The notes: generated by a model from the sequence alone, not told the origin. A stretch of DNA of 44,066 nucleotides from Myxococcaceae bacterium (GCA_004173515.1 SECN01000034.1:1-44066); one strand, 5' to 3'; positions 23,583 to 33,266 are shown, counted from the first letter of the stretch. Made by a program: numbers and translations.

Positions 23583-24541
23583 CGGGCCCCGCTGGCTTCG
23601 GTGTCGTGCTCCTGGGTGCGACGGGCCTCATGGGACAGGCCCTCCTGCGACAGCGGGGCGAGCACTCCGTGCACGCGCTGGTGCGCTCCCCGGAAGGCCA
23701 TGCCTGGGGCGAAGGCATCCACGTCGTGCGCGGGGACCTGCACGACATCCCGGAGGCGTTGTTCCCGGCGCACCCGTACGTCGTCCTCCACTTCGCCACG
23801 AAGCCCCGGGACACCGACGGCACGGGCTTCGAGTGGACCAACGTGGACGGGACGCAGCGGCTGCTGTCCCGGCTCACGAAGGACTGCCGGGGCGTCATCC
23901 ACGGCAGCTCCATGTCCGTCTACGGGCCGGGTCCCCACCTGGGCGTGACGGAGGCGCATCCGTTGAACCCCATCACGCCCCTTGCCCGCTCCCGCGTGGC
24001 GTCCGAGGCGCTCATCACGAAGCACGCCGCCGAAGCCGGCCTGGGCGCGGTGTTGCTGCGTCCGCGCTTCCTCATCGGAAGGGGGGACCGGTTCGTCCTC
24101 CCCGCGATGGTGAAGATGCTCCAGCGCCGTCGCCAGCTCGGGACGGACTCGGTGGCCTGCTCGGTCATCGACGTGGATGACTGCGCGCGCATCATCTGGA
24201 AGCTCGCGCGGCGCATGGTGGAAGCGCCCCGTCCCGAACAGCGGGCCTACAACGTGGCGTATTCGAGCCCGCTGGTGCGCTCGGAGTTCCTGGGCACGCT
24301 GGTGCGGGAACTTGGACTGCCCGAACCCGTCGTGAAGGTGCGCGTTCCCAACCTGCTGCTGAGCGCCCTGCGCGATGCGCCCAGTCTCCGAGCCCAGGCG
24401 CTGGCCGAACGTCTGGAGTTGCTGACCCGCTCGCAGTGCCTGGACGTCGCGCGGCTCAAGGCGGTTCCCGGCATGCGCGCACTGCTCGCACGGTCTCCGG
24501 TGGAGGCCCTGCGAGCCGCCCTCGACACCTTTCGTTCCTGA
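23570..24541 (+). CDS. NAD(P)-dependent epimerase/dehydratase-like SDR
   Basis: 323 residues of the extended short-chain dehydrogenase fold. The nucleotide-binding motif GATGLMG is at 16-22, 'VVRGDLHDI' at 52-60, 'VLHFATKP' at 72-79 and 'HGSSMSVYGPG' at 111-121. The usual YxxxK pair should fall in 'PLARSRVASEALI' (137-149), but the positions expected for Tyr and Lys read Leu138 and Arg142, so ordinary SDR chemistry is doubtful; it may use another acid/base or bind nucleotide without redox. The remainder, 'VIDVDDCARIIWKL' and 'AYNVAYSS', is normal for the family. It begins inside the methyltransferase gene (13-base overlap) and is followed 13 bases later by the dikinase gene. No other in-frame start fits better. 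Confidence 0.83.
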   Translation: MALVAGPAGFGVVLLGATGLMGQALLRQRGEHSVHALVRSPEGHAWGEGIHVVRGDLHDIPEALFPAHPYVVLHFATKPRDTDGTGFEWTNVDGTQRLLSRLTKDCRGVIHGSSMSVYGPGPHLGVTEAHPLNPITPLARSRVASEALITKHAAEAGLGAVLLRPRFLIGRGDRFVLPAMVKMLQRRRQLGTDSVACSVIDVDDCARIIWKLARRMVEAPRPEQRAYNVAYSSPLVRSEFLGTLVRELGLPEPVVKVRVPNLLLSALRDAPSLRAQALAERLELLTRSQCLDVARLKAVPGMRALLARSPVEALRAALDTFRS

Positions 24542-24554
24542 AGGAACCCCCAAC

Positions 24555-27251
24555 ATGTCCGCCCCCCTTCCGCTTGTGTCCATGACCGAGGCCGGAGACC
24601 CGAGCCACGTCGGTCAGAAGTTCGCGCGCCAGCAGCACCTGGCGCGGCAGGGCTTCCCCGTGCCGGAGTTCTTCTGTCTCACCACCACGATGTTCCAGGA
24701 GGTGGCGCGGCCCATCCTCTCCGCCATCGAACACCTCACGTCGACGGTGGACCGCTCATCCCAGCAGGACATCCGCCGCGTCGCGGAGGAGATTGAACAG
24801 CTCTTCCTCGACGTGCCCCTGAGCGCGGAGCGGGAGGCCTCCATCCTGGAGGCGTTCGACCGGACCTTCGGAGCCAGCGCGGTGGTCGCTGTGCGGGCCT
24901 CGGTGGTGGGCCGCGCGCTGGGGGAGAGCGAGGACTCGGAGAGCGACCCGTTCGCGGGGGTGAGTTCGACGTTCCTCTACGTGCGACGCGATGGGCTGAT
25001 GGAGCGGATCCGCCAGTGCTGGGCGTCCGCCTATACGCCGGAGGGGCTCATCTATCGGCTGTCCCAGGGGCGTGAGGTCCGGGGACTCACCGTGGCGGTG
25101 GGCGTCCAGCGGATGGTGCCGGGGCGCCGCTCGTTCGTGCTCTTCACCTGCGACCCGAAGACGACCGAGCGCAAGACCTTGATTGTCGCGGGGCACGGGA
25201 TTGGAGAGGGCGTCGTCCAGGAGAAGGTCGGCGTGGACCACTACTTCATCCACCCGCAGACGGGCCGCATCGACCGGGAGTTGGGTCACAAGGCGGAGAT
25301 GCTGGTGGAGAACCCCGAGCCTGGAGGCGGACTGGTGGGACAGCCCGTGCCGGAGGCCCTGCGGGACGCGCCCTGCCTGACGGACGCGGAGCTCCAGCGG
25401 CTGGCCACGCTGGCGCGGGACATCGAGCGCAGCTTCGGAGTGCCCCAGGACATCGAAGGCACGTTCACGGAGGACGGCACGCTGCACGTGCTGCAATCGC
25501 GGCCCATCGCCTTCGACTTCCGGAAGATTCGCGTCTGGGGTTGCGGCAACGTGTCGGAGAGCTTCCCGGGTGTCACCACGCCGCTGACGTATTCGCTCGC
25601 GAGCCACTTCTACGAGGTCATCTTCCACGACTTCCAGCGCCGCATGTGGGGCGCGGACGCGCGGACGCTCCATGACCATGTTCCCGCGTTCCAGAACATG
25701 CTGGGTTTCATCGACGGGCGCGTCTACCACTCGCTGTCGAACCTGATGCACGTCAATGGCATCAATCCCTTCCTCGCGGTCACCTCCATGCGGGACCTGG
25801 AGGACGTGCTCCAGTTGGATGCCTCGCTGGTCATCCGCCTGCCCGGCCACCGCGAGAGCTTCCCCAGCACCGCCAGCTATGCGCTCGCGCTGGGGCGCTC
25901 GGCCGTGGGGGCGCTGGCCGCCACCGTGTCGTTCCAGCGGGACTTCGACGCGTATCGCGTCTGGTGGAAGCAGACGCTCGCGGGGCTGCGGACGCTGTCG
26001 CTGGACCGGGAGGATCCGCTGGTCGTCATCCACCACTTCCGGCAGGTCTGGCGCGAGGTGGGGAACTGGTGGGGGCTGACGCTCATCAACCACTGGTACA
26101 TCAATTCGTACTACGGGCTGGCGAGCCGGTACCTGCGCAAGTGGACCGGTGCGGACCCCAGCGAACTGCTCGCGGGATTGCTATGCGGGGCCAAGCCGGA
26201 TGAGGGCAGCCACGCGCTCTTCTCCGCGGTGGCGCTCGCGGAGACCGTGCGAGCGGATGCGGCGTTGTCGAAGCTCTTCGCGGAAGAGACCGCGGAGGAG
26301 GTGTGGAGCCGGATTGCCTCCGGGGCGGTGGCTCCGACCTTCGCCCGGGCGTTCCGCGAGCACTTGAGCGCGTACGGTGACCGGGGCGTCCAGGAGCTGA
26401 ACGTGGAACGCCCGAACCTGCGGGACACGCCGTGGGAGTTGGTGCGCATCGTCCAGTCCTACGCGCGCACGTCCGTCACCCGGGGGGAGCTGCGGACCTC
26501 GGATGTGCTGCGGCGCACGGAGGCCGAGACGCGGCTGGCGGTGCTGTTGAAGGGACAGCCGCTGCGCAAGCTCGTGGTCCAGCAGTTGCTCGAACGGTTG
26601 CGCACGGTGATTGGCCTGCGCGAGGACAGCCGGTTCTGGCGTGGCCAGCTCTTCGGCTTCAGCAAGAGCGTGTTCGCGGCGTTGGGGAAGCGGATGGCGG
26701 AGCGTGGCGTGTTCGCCTCACCGCTGGACGTGCACTACCTCACGCTGCGGGAGCTCCTGGACCATCACGAGGGCCGGAGCGTCACCCGGGGCCTGGGGGA
26801 ACTCGTGCGCCTGCGTCGGCGGGAGCAGCAGGACAATCAAGAGCGACAGCCTCCGCGAGACTTCACCACCGTGGGCAGCGTGGCGGATGGCATTCCCCGA
26901 GCGGTGGAGGCCGCCAGCGATGATGCCTCCCTGCTCAAGGGCTTGGGGTCGAGCGCGGGCATCGTCGAGGGCTTCGCGCGCGTCGTGAAGGACCCCGGAG
27001 CGGTGGGCTCGCTCACCAAGGAGGACATCCTCATCGCGAAGGAGACGGACCCGGGCTGGCTCTTCCTGATGCTGGCCTCGGGCGGCATCGTGGTGGAGCG
27101 GGGGAGCATGCTGTCGCATACGGCCATCGCGGGCCGGAAGTTCGGCATCCCCACGGTGGTGGGCGTGGCCCACGCGACGACGCGAATCCCCGACGGCGCG
27201 CGGATTCGCGTGGACGGTTCCACGGGCACGGTCACGGTGGTGTCGACATGA
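24555..27251 (+). CDS. PEP-synthase/rifampin-phosphotransferase-like dikinase
   Basis: 898 residues, close to the ~865 of rifampin phosphotransferases. The N-terminal ATP-binding domain (about 15-330) shows VAVRASV (109-115), FAGVSSTFLYV, MVPG.RSFVLFTCDP and GHGIGEGVV. The centre begins 'GNVSESFPGVTTPLTYSLA', typical of the phosphotransferase group. The C-terminal swivelling phosphohistidine domain has 'GGIVVERGSMLSHTAIAGRKFGIPTVVGV' across about 843-872, with catalytic His855. Such enzymes use ATP to phosphorylate His, then pass phosphate to a small molecule, leaving AMP and phosphate. Gene context argues against a housekeeping PEP synthase and for phosphorylating or activating a pathway intermediate. 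AAGGA precedes the start; its stop overlaps the UbiA-like start (ATGA). Confidence 0.86.
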   Translation: MSAPLPLVSMTEAGDPSHVGQKFARQQHLARQGFPVPEFFCLTTTMFQEVARPILSAIEHLTSTVDRSSQQDIRRVAEEIEQLFLDVPLSAEREASILEAFDRTFGASAVVAVRASVVGRALGESEDSESDPFAGVSSTFLYVRRDGLMERIRQCWASAYTPEGLIYRLSQGREVRGLTVAVGVQRMVPGRRSFVLFTCDPKTTERKTLIVAGHGIGEGVVQEKVGVDHYFIHPQTGRIDRELGHKAEMLVENPEPGGGLVGQPVPEALRDAPCLTDAELQRLATLARDIERSFGVPQDIEGTFTEDGTLHVLQSRPIAFDFRKIRVWGCGNVSESFPGVTTPLTYSLASHFYEVIFHDFQRRMWGADARTLHDHVPAFQNMLGFIDGRVYHSLSNLMHVNGINPFLAVTSMRDLEDVLQLDASLVIRLPGHRESFPSTASYALALGRSAVGALAATVSFQRDFDAYRVWWKQTLAGLRTLSLDREDPLVVIHHFRQVWREVGNWWGLTLINHWYINSYYGLASRYLRKWTGADPSELLAGLLCGAKPDEGSHALFSAVALAETVRADAALSKLFAEETAEEVWSRIASGAVAPTFARAFREHLSAYGDRGVQELNVERPNLRDTPWELVRIVQSYARTSVTRGELRTSDVLRRTEAETRLAVLLKGQPLRKLVVQQLLERLRTVIGLREDSRFWRGQLFGFSKSVFAALGKRMAERGVFASPLDVHYLTLRELLDHHEGRSVTRGLGELVRLRRREQQDNQERQPPRDFTTVGSVADGIPRAVEAASDDASLLKGLGSSAGIVEGFARVVKDPGAVGSLTKEDILIAKETDPGWLFLMLASGGIVVERGSMLSHTAIAGRKFGIPTVVGVAHATTRIPDGARIRVDGSTGTVTVVST

Positions 27252-28147
27252 GCCGGACCGCGACGTCACGGATTCAAGCCGTGCTGCGCTATTCGTGGCA
27301 GCGCTATCCGCCGCTGTTCTACCTGGTGGTGGTCACGCTCTGGTCCTTGAGCCTGGACGGCATGCTCCAGAAGCTCGGAGGAGGGCAGGGGCGCACGCTG
27401 TCGCGAGACCTGCTGCACGTGGGCTTGAGCGTGTTCGGCGTGGGCTACTTCATGCGCATCGTGGATGAGCTGCGCGACTACGAATACGACCGGATCCACA
27501 ACCCGGACCGGGGACTGGCGCGGGGCGACGTCAGCTTCCAGGACCTGTACGTCGCGCTCGCCGTGTGCGCCGCCATCCTGCTCGGCTCCAACCTGGCCGT
27601 GTCGTGGCCGCGAGCCCTCATCCTGCTGGGCATCATGGTCTACAGCCTGTTCCTCTGGTGGCTGGAGTTGAACAGCACCACGTACCAACGGAGCATGTTC
27701 CTGACCATCGCGGTCGCCATCCAGTTGCACGTGGGGCAGGGCGCCTATGTCTGGGTGGCGCAGGCGGAGCGGGCGGGCCGGGCTCCGGAGGCGCATGGGC
27801 TGCTCGTCGTGCTGGGGCTGGTCCTCATCTACCTGCACTGGGAGGTGATGCGGAAGACGGCGTGGCCGGGGTCCACGAAGCCGGGAGAGAAGCTGTACTC
27901 CGACGAGGTGGGATCGGCGGCCAGCAGCCTCCTCGCGTTCGCGCTGGTCGTGGGGGCTTCGGGCTTGATGTTCCATCTGTCGGGGGGCACGGCCTGGCTC
28001 TTCGTGATTCCTGTCGCGGTGGGAGTCCTCAACGTGGCCTTGTTCTTCAAGACCCGCGGTCCTCGTGGCCGGTCGGGTCGGTTGGCGGGCATCAGCTACT
28101 TCTCGTTCCTGTTCGCCATGCTCGTGCATGCCTTCGTGGGCAGGTAG
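27248..28147 (+). CDS. UbiA-like membrane prenyltransferase
   Basis: 299 residues with about eight membrane helices. The first Asp-rich motif, DELRDYEYDRIHNPDRGLARG (split here: DELRDYEYD at 73-81, then NPDRGLARG), is a clear match to the UbiA 'NDxxDxxxD ... RPLxxG' signature that binds Mg-diphosphate. The second motif is diverged: 'EVMRKTAWPG' and 'YSDEVGS' (about 216-235) replace the usual DxxxD. UbiA enzymes attach polyprenyl or other chains to an acceptor in the membrane; some relatives cyclise or transfer phosphate groups. It is the last gene of the operon and its start overlaps the dikinase stop. Together with the ICMT-like enzyme it suggests a membrane-bound, lipid-like product. Confidence 0.8.
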   Translation: MSRTATSRIQAVLRYSWQRYPPLFYLVVVTLWSLSLDGMLQKLGGGQGRTLSRDLLHVGLSVFGVGYFMRIVDELRDYEYDRIHNPDRGLARGDVSFQDLYVALAVCAAILLGSNLAVSWPRALILLGIMVYSLFLWWLELNSTTYQRSMFLTIAVAIQLHVGQGAYVWVAQAERAGRAPEAHGLLVVLGLVLIYLHWEVMRKTAWPGSTKPGEKLYSDEVGSAASSLLAFALVVGASGLMFHLSGGTAWLFVIPVAVGVLNVALFFKTRGPRGRSGRLAGISYFSFLFAMLVHAFVGR

Positions 28148-28255
28148 TCCTGCGCGGAAGTCTTCACTGGGGAGGGACCTCCGTGCGATGCAGTACCGGG
28201 TCCCTCGCGGTCAGCGGGCTGCTACGGTCCCGGCGATTTTTCCGAGGGGACCCCC

Positions 28256-29530
28256 ATGCTCCATCCATTGTCACGACTGCTGTTGCCGCTGCTGCTCCTG
28301 GGTCTCGCCTGTGGCGATGACGCTTCGCCTGGCAACAGGCCCCCGACCCTCATCGGCCCGACAGCCCAGCCGACGCTGGTGACCTCGGGCGACGCGGTGT
28401 CGGTGACGGCGCAGGCGTCGGACCCGGATGGGAACACGCTCACCTACTCCTGGAAGCAGGAGCCCTCCTTTCCGGCGGGACCGATCGAGGGCGGCTCCCG
28501 GGCCAACATCACGTGGTTCGCGCCACCGGTGGACAGCCGCCAGCGCTTCACGCTGACGGTGACCGTGCGCGACGTCTGGGGTGAATTCGTGCAGGGCTCG
28601 GTCGACGTGGATGTCGACCCGCCCGTGAACGAAAACCACCCTCCGACGGTGTCGGACCCCACGGCCACGCCTTCGTCCGTTGAGGAGCGGCAGACCGTCG
28701 CCCTGGCGGTCAGCGCCTCCGACGAGGACAACGACGCGCTGACGTATTTCTGGGAGCAGTTGGCCCCTGCCTCACCTCGGGGAGCCTTCAGCGACCCTTC
28801 TGCTGCCCAGACCACCTGGACGGCACCGGAGGGACCCTACAGCCAACCCTTCACACTGCGCGTCATCGTCTCCGATGGAAAGGGTGGCAGCACCCAGCGC
28901 ACCGTCGAGGTCGCTGTCCAGACTGTCAATCAAGCGCCCACCGTGTCCGCGACGATCTCCGGGCCGGCGGCATTGGTGGCTGGAGCCACCGGCACGTTCA
29001 CCCTTACCGCGAGCGATGCGGATGGGGACCCGCTGACCTACGCGTGGTCGCAGACGGCCCCGGCGACACAGGGCACCTGGGTGGGCAGCCGCACTGGCGC
29101 GAGCGTGCAGTGGTACTCGCCCGTGGTGGGCACGCAGACCTCGTTCACTGTGTCCGTGAGTGTCACGGATGGGCAGAGCGCGCCCGTGGTCCGGACGCTC
29201 ACCGTGCCTGTCTCCGTGCCCCGGTACTCCACGGACGTCCAGAGCGTGTGGAGTTCCGTCCCGTGCACGGGATGCCACGGCACCAGCGGAAGTCTCAGCC
29301 TCGCGGCGGCGAACAGCTACAGCAACCTGGTCAACGTCACCGCGGGCGCCTGCAATACGCTCAAGCGCGTTACACCCGGGGACCCGGACAACTCGGCGCT
29401 CGTCCGGAAGATGGAGGGCACGGCGTGCGGCAGCCGCATGCCCAGGAATGCTCCGGCCTACTTTGATCAGAACCCGGGGCTCCTTGTCCGTGTCCGCTCG
29501 TGGATCCTCGCGGGCGCGGCCAACGACTGA
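28256..29530 (+). CDS. Lipoprotein with PKD/cadherin-like repeats and a C-terminal c-type heme motif
   Basis: 424 residues. The lipoprotein signal ends GLAC (Cys19). Three Ig/PKD-like repeats follow (about 27-121, 127-222, 226-320), each with an 'ASDPDGNTLTYSW'-like core containing acidic calcium-type residues. The last ~100 residues hold CTGCH (337-341), a single c-type heme site, and SRMP with Met395 as a likely axial ligand. This combination of adhesion-type repeats and a small cytochrome is found in myxobacterial outer-membrane lipoproteins of unknown role; electron transfer at the cell surface is possible but unproven. GAGGGG precedes the start. It lies 108 bases after the AfsA-type operon and may or may not be co-transcribed. 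Confidence 0.82.
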   Translation: MLHPLSRLLLPLLLLGLACGDDASPGNRPPTLIGPTAQPTLVTSGDAVSVTAQASDPDGNTLTYSWKQEPSFPAGPIEGGSRANITWFAPPVDSRQRFTLTVTVRDVWGEFVQGSVDVDVDPPVNENHPPTVSDPTATPSSVEERQTVALAVSASDEDNDALTYFWEQLAPASPRGAFSDPSAAQTTWTAPEGPYSQPFTLRVIVSDGKGGSTQRTVEVAVQTVNQAPTVSATISGPAALVAGATGTFTLTASDADGDPLTYAWSQTAPATQGTWVGSRTGASVQWYSPVVGTQTSFTVSVSVTDGQSAPVVRTLTVPVSVPRYSTDVQSVWSSVPCTGCHGTSGSLSLAAANSYSNLVNVTAGACNTLKRVTPGDPDNSALVRKMEGTACGSRMPRNAPAYFDQNPGLLVRVRSWILAGAAND

Positions 29531-29666
29531 CCTGGGGTGCGCTGAGAATTCTCGCCCTGCCTCTCCGAGGGGTGGGGTTTGAAGCCGCAGCCGAGGCCAG
29601 AAAGAAGTCCAAGGAAAGTCAGCCTCCACCCCCGAGTCGCGAGGGGATGATGCGGAGCTGCGGCGG

Positions 29667-30989
29667 TCACTCCCGCGTGCTCAGCCTCCAAACCGTGAAC
29701 GTGTGCAGTGTCCGGCCCCGGAAGTCGCCCACGAGTTCCACCGGGCCTTCCACCGAACCGAAGCGTTGGATCAGCTCCTCCGGCGGTGGCGCGCCGTTCT
29801 CCGAACACCACAGCACGTCCTGCCCGGGCTTCAGCTCCAGCGCAGGCCAGAGGTCGTACTGGCTCTTGCGCCGCGACGGGCCCACGGTGTCCGTCTCCAC
29901 GCCCGCGTAATAGGCCACCTGCGAGGCGAGTTGGTACGTGGGCGAGTACACCGCCGTGCGCCCCGGCGTCATGCCAGGAAAGAGCTGCTCGGGCGCGGAC
30001 AGCTTCTCCAGCGGACTCCAGCCATGCGTCCGTGACAGCAGCACATCCCGCTCGAATGGCAGCACCGGGAACAGCAGGTGCGACGCCACCGCGAGCGAGA
30101 TGAGCGCTCCGCTCCATGCTGTATCCCGCTGCCAATGGTGCTTCATGCCCGCGACGCCAATGCACGCCGCCAGGTACGCCGCCGCCGGCCAGTTGGCCTC
30201 GCCCCGCGTGCGCGCCGCCGCGTAGCCGAAGAACACCAGCGGCACCACCGCCGCCATGCGCAACAGGAACTGCTCGCGCGGACCCCGCACCGCGTACAGC
30301 ACCGCCAGCGGGAACAGCAGCGGCCCGCCCATGGCCAACTGCCCCGCCACGAACTCCCCGAACGTCTTCCACCCGCCGCTGCCACCCAGCCCGTGGTTCA
30401 ACTGGAACGCGAAGCCCACCCACCCATGGTCCGCGTTCCACAGCACCACCGGCAGGAAGCACAGCAGCGCAAGCCCCGCCGTGAGCCACGCGCCCGCCGG
30501 CAGCCTCCTCGCCCGCAGCGCCGCCAGCATGAACGCGAGCCCCAGCAGCACGGACGGGTACTTGGACAACAGCGCCAGTCCACACGTCAGGCCCGCCAGC
30601 ACCCACTTCTCGCGGTACAGCGCCCACAACCCCAACGCCCAGAAGAGCAGCATCGGTGAGTCGGGCGTGGCCCAGACTCCGGAGATGATACCCACCGGCA
30701 CCACGCTCCAGAGCGCCAGCGCTCGCCACGCCACGTCCTTCGAACCGTACACGTCCCGCGCGAGCCCCCACACCGCCGCGCCCGTGCCCAGGCCGCACAG
30801 CAGCGCCGTTCCCCGGATGCCCAGCGCCGCGATGAGCCACGCCACCAGCGGCGGGTGGTCGAAGTACCCCCACGCCAGATGCCGAGCCCATTGCCAGTAA
30901 TAGGTTTCGTCGAAGTAGACGTCCGTGCCCAGCGCCAGGGCCAGCCGCAGCCCCAGGCCCAGCACCACCAGGGCGACGCAGGCCCTCAT
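29667..30989 (-). CDS. GT39/ArnT-like membrane glycosyltransferase
   Basis: About 440 residues from ATG at 30989. The first loop has DVYFDETYYWQWARHLAWG and FDHPPL, the acidic-pair motif of GT39/ArnT/dolichyl-phosphate-mannose-type glycosyltransferases that use lipid-linked sugars. Around nine to eleven hydrophobic helices follow, then a soluble C-terminal domain from about 330. It would add a sugar to a protein or lipid at the outer face of the inner membrane. The frame can be extended to TTG at 31037 without a ribosome site; I prefer the ATG because the first helix starts there, but no strong Shine-Dalgarno is visible for either. It converges with the cytochrome lipoprotein (136-base gap) and diverges from the DUF255 gene. 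Confidence 0.82.
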   Translation of the reverse strand: MRACVALVVLGLGLRLALALGTDVYFDETYYWQWARHLAWGYFDHPPLVAWLIAALGIRGTALLCGLGTGAAVWGLARDVYGSKDVAWRALALWSVVPVGIISGVWATPDSPMLLFWALGLWALYREKWVLAGLTCGLALLSKYPSVLLGLAFMLAALRARRLPAGAWLTAGLALLCFLPVVLWNADHGWVGFAFQLNHGLGGSGGWKTFGEFVAGQLAMGGPLLFPLAVLYAVRGPREQFLLRMAAVVPLVFFGYAAARTRGEANWPAAAYLAACIGVAGMKHHWQRDTAWSGALISLAVASHLLFPVLPFERDVLLSRTHGWSPLEKLSAPEQLFPGMTPGRTAVYSPTYQLASQVAYYAGVETDTVGPSRRKSQYDLWPALELKPGQDVLWCSENGAPPPEELIQRFGSVEGPVELVGDFRGRTLHTFTVWRLSTRE

Positions 30990-31150
30990 TCCCAGGCCGG
31001 AGGTGGAGTCGGCGGACGCACGCACGCCCCCGGACAAAGCGCACCGGAAGGCCGTTGGCCAGCGGCGAGTGAGCCCATTTCGGCTTGCCCCGGAGCACCC
31101 AGGCTCACAATGTGATGGGCCGCCAAGTCTTCGCGCTCCGGGAGCCCTCC

Positions 31151-33238
31151 ATGGCCGTACATCCCCCCTCTGGCTCCACCAACAGGCTTGCCCAGGAGCC
31201 CTCGCCCTACCTGCGCCAGCACGCCACCAATCCCGTGGACTGGCACCCGTGGGGCGACGAGGCCCTGGCCCTGGCCCGCGCCCAGCACAAGCCCATCCTG
31301 CTCTCCGTGGGCTACTCCGCGTGCCACTGGTGCCATGTCATGGCGCACGAGTCCTTCGAGTCCCCCGACACCGCGCGCCTGATGAACGACGGCTTCATCA
31401 ACATCAAGGTCGACCGCGAGGAGCGCCCGGACCTGGATCAAATCTACCAGGGCGTCGTGCAGCTCATGGGGCAGGGCGGAGGCTGGCCCCTCACCGTGTT
31501 CCTCACGCCCGACCTGCGCCCCTTCTACGGCGGCACCTACTTCCCGCCGGAGGACCGCTACGGCCGCCCCGGCTTCCCCCGCCTGCTCACCGCGCTGCGC
31601 GACGCGTGGGAGAACAAGGCGGACGAAATCGAAGAGCAGGCCCGCCGCTTCCAGGAGGGTCTGGGCGAATTGTCCTCGCATGGCCTGGACGCCGCCCCTG
31701 GCCACCTGGACGCCGAGGACATCGTCGCCATGGGCCACAACATGGCCAAGCGCATGGACCCGGTGAACGGCGGCTTCGGCGGCGCGCCCAAGTTCCCCAA
31801 CCCCATGAACGTCGCGCTGCTCCTGCGCGCGTGGCGTCGCGGCGCGGGCGAACCCCTCAAGGCAGCGGTGTTCCGCACGCTGGAGCGCATGGCGTTGGGC
31901 GGCCTCTACGACCAGTTGGGCGGAGGCTTCCACCGCTACTCGGTGGACGAGCGGTGGCTGGTGCCCCACTTCGAGAAGATGCTCTACGACAACGCCCAGC
32001 TCCTGCACCTGTACGCGGAAGCGGAGCAGGTGGAGTCGCGCCCCCTCTGGCGCAAGGTCGTGGAGGAGACCGTCGAATATGTGCGCCGCGAGATGACCGA
32101 CCCGGCCGGCGGCTTCTACGCCACGCAGGACGCGGACAGCGAGGGCGAGGAGGGGAAGTTCTTCGTCTGGCGCCCGGAGGAGGTCCGCGCCGTGCTGTCC
32201 CCCAGCCAGTCCGAAACCGTGCTGCGCCACTACGGCATCACACCACAGGGCAACTTCGAACACGGCGCCACCGTGCTGGAGGTCGTCGTCCCCGTGGAGA
32301 CGATCGCCACCGAACAGGGCCGGCCCGTGGAGTCCGTGCAGCAGGAGCTGGCCGAAGCCCGCCGCCTGCTCTTCACCTCGCGCGAGCAGCGCGTGAAGCC
32401 GGGCCGCGACGACAAGATCCTCGCCGGGTGGAACGGGTTGATGATCCGCGGCCTCGCGCTCGCGGCGCGCGTCTTCGACCGGCCGGACTGGGCGAGGCTC
32501 GCGGCGAACGCGGCGGACTTCGTGCTCGCGAACCTGTGGGACGGCACGCGTCTTCTTCGCTCGCACCAGGACGGCAAGGGCCGCATCGACGGCTTCCTGG
32601 AGGACTACGGCGACCTGGCCGCGGGGCTCACCGCGCTCTACCAGGCCACCTTCGACGCGAAGTACCTGGATGCGGCGGACGCGCTCGCGCACCGCGCGGT
32701 GGCGCTGTTCTGGGACGAGGAGAAGCACGCGTACCTGTCCGCCCCCCGGGGACAGAAGGACCTGGTGGTGGCGGCCTTCTCCCTCTTCGACAACGCGTTC
32801 CCGTCCGGGGCCTCCACGCTGACGGAGGCGCAGGTGGCGCTCGCGGCGCTCACGGGCGACGTGGCCCACCTGGAGCACCCGGAGCACTACGTCGCGAAGC
32901 TGAGAGACCAGCTCGTGCGCAACCCGCTGGGCTACGGGCACCTGGGGCTCGCGGCGGACTCGCTGTTGGACGGTGCGTCCGGCGTCACCTTCGCGGGCAC
33001 GCGTGAGGCCGTGGCGCCGCTGCTGGCCGCCGCGAACCGCACTTACGCACCCGCGTTCTCCTTCGGGTGGAACGACACCGCCGCTCCTCCGCCCGCGCGC
33101 CTCCAGGAACTCTTCGAGGGGCGTGATCCGGTGGACGGGCAGGGCGCGGCGTACCTCTGCCGCGGCTTCGTCTGCGAGCGGCCGGTGACGGACGCGGCCA
33201 CGCTCGCGGAGCGACTGGTGGCGGCCCCGGGCCACTGA
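31151..33238 (+). CDS. DUF255 / thioredoxin-fold protein (YyaL, SPATA20-like)
   Basis: 695 residues. The N-terminal thioredoxin-like domain begins [21 protein letters not shown] (11-31) and has the active-site-like ACHWCHVM (Cys58, Cys61), followed by 'ESFE' and '[12 protein letters not shown]'. The rest resembles an (alpha/alpha)6 barrel as in N-acylglucosamine epimerase-type folds ('[10 protein letters not shown]', '[17 protein letters not shown]', '[10 protein letters not shown]'). This is a widespread conserved family of unknown function, linked in eukaryotes to SPATA20. Start at 31151 (MAVHPPSG) is preferred because GGGAG lies upstream; ATGs at 31085 and 31118 are poorer. No operon partner. 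Confidence 0.9.
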   Translation: MAVHPPSGSTNRLAQEPSPYLRQHATNPVDWHPWGDEALALARAQHKPILLSVGYSACHWCHVMAHESFESPDTARLMNDGFINIKVDREERPDLDQIYQGVVQLMGQGGGWPLTVFLTPDLRPFYGGTYFPPEDRYGRPGFPRLLTALRDAWENKADEIEEQARRFQEGLGELSSHGLDAAPGHLDAEDIVAMGHNMAKRMDPVNGGFGGAPKFPNPMNVALLLRAWRRGAGEPLKAAVFRTLERMALGGLYDQLGGGFHRYSVDERWLVPHFEKMLYDNAQLLHLYAEAEQVESRPLWRKVVEETVEYVRREMTDPAGGFYATQDADSEGEEGKFFVWRPEEVRAVLSPSQSETVLRHYGITPQGNFEHGATVLEVVVPVETIATEQGRPVESVQQELAEARRLLFTSREQRVKPGRDDKILAGWNGLMIRGLALAARVFDRPDWARLAANAADFVLANLWDGTRLLRSHQDGKGRIDGFLEDYGDLAAGLTALYQATFDAKYLDAADALAHRAVALFWDEEKHAYLSAPRGQKDLVVAAFSLFDNAFPSGASTLTEAQVALAALTGDVAHLEHPEHYVAKLRDQLVRNPLGYGHLGLAADSLLDGASGVTFAGTREAVAPLLAAANRTYAPAFSFGWNDTAAPPPARLQELFEGRDPVDGQGAAYLCRGFVCERPVTDAATLAERLVAAPGH

Positions 33239-33266
33239 AACAAGCAGCCCGGGCCACCGCCGACGG

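Noticed and set aside
29531..29666. Possible bidirectional terminator between convergent genes, including the 10-base palindrome GAGAATTCTC
   Set aside because: The palindrome is short, has no loop and no T-run; the longer GGGGTGG/CCACCCC pairing has a loop of about 60 bases.
30986..33235. A 749-codon minus-strand frame opposite the DUF255 gene
   Set aside because: Antisense shadow; its translation is low-complexity and the plus frame has a conserved family.
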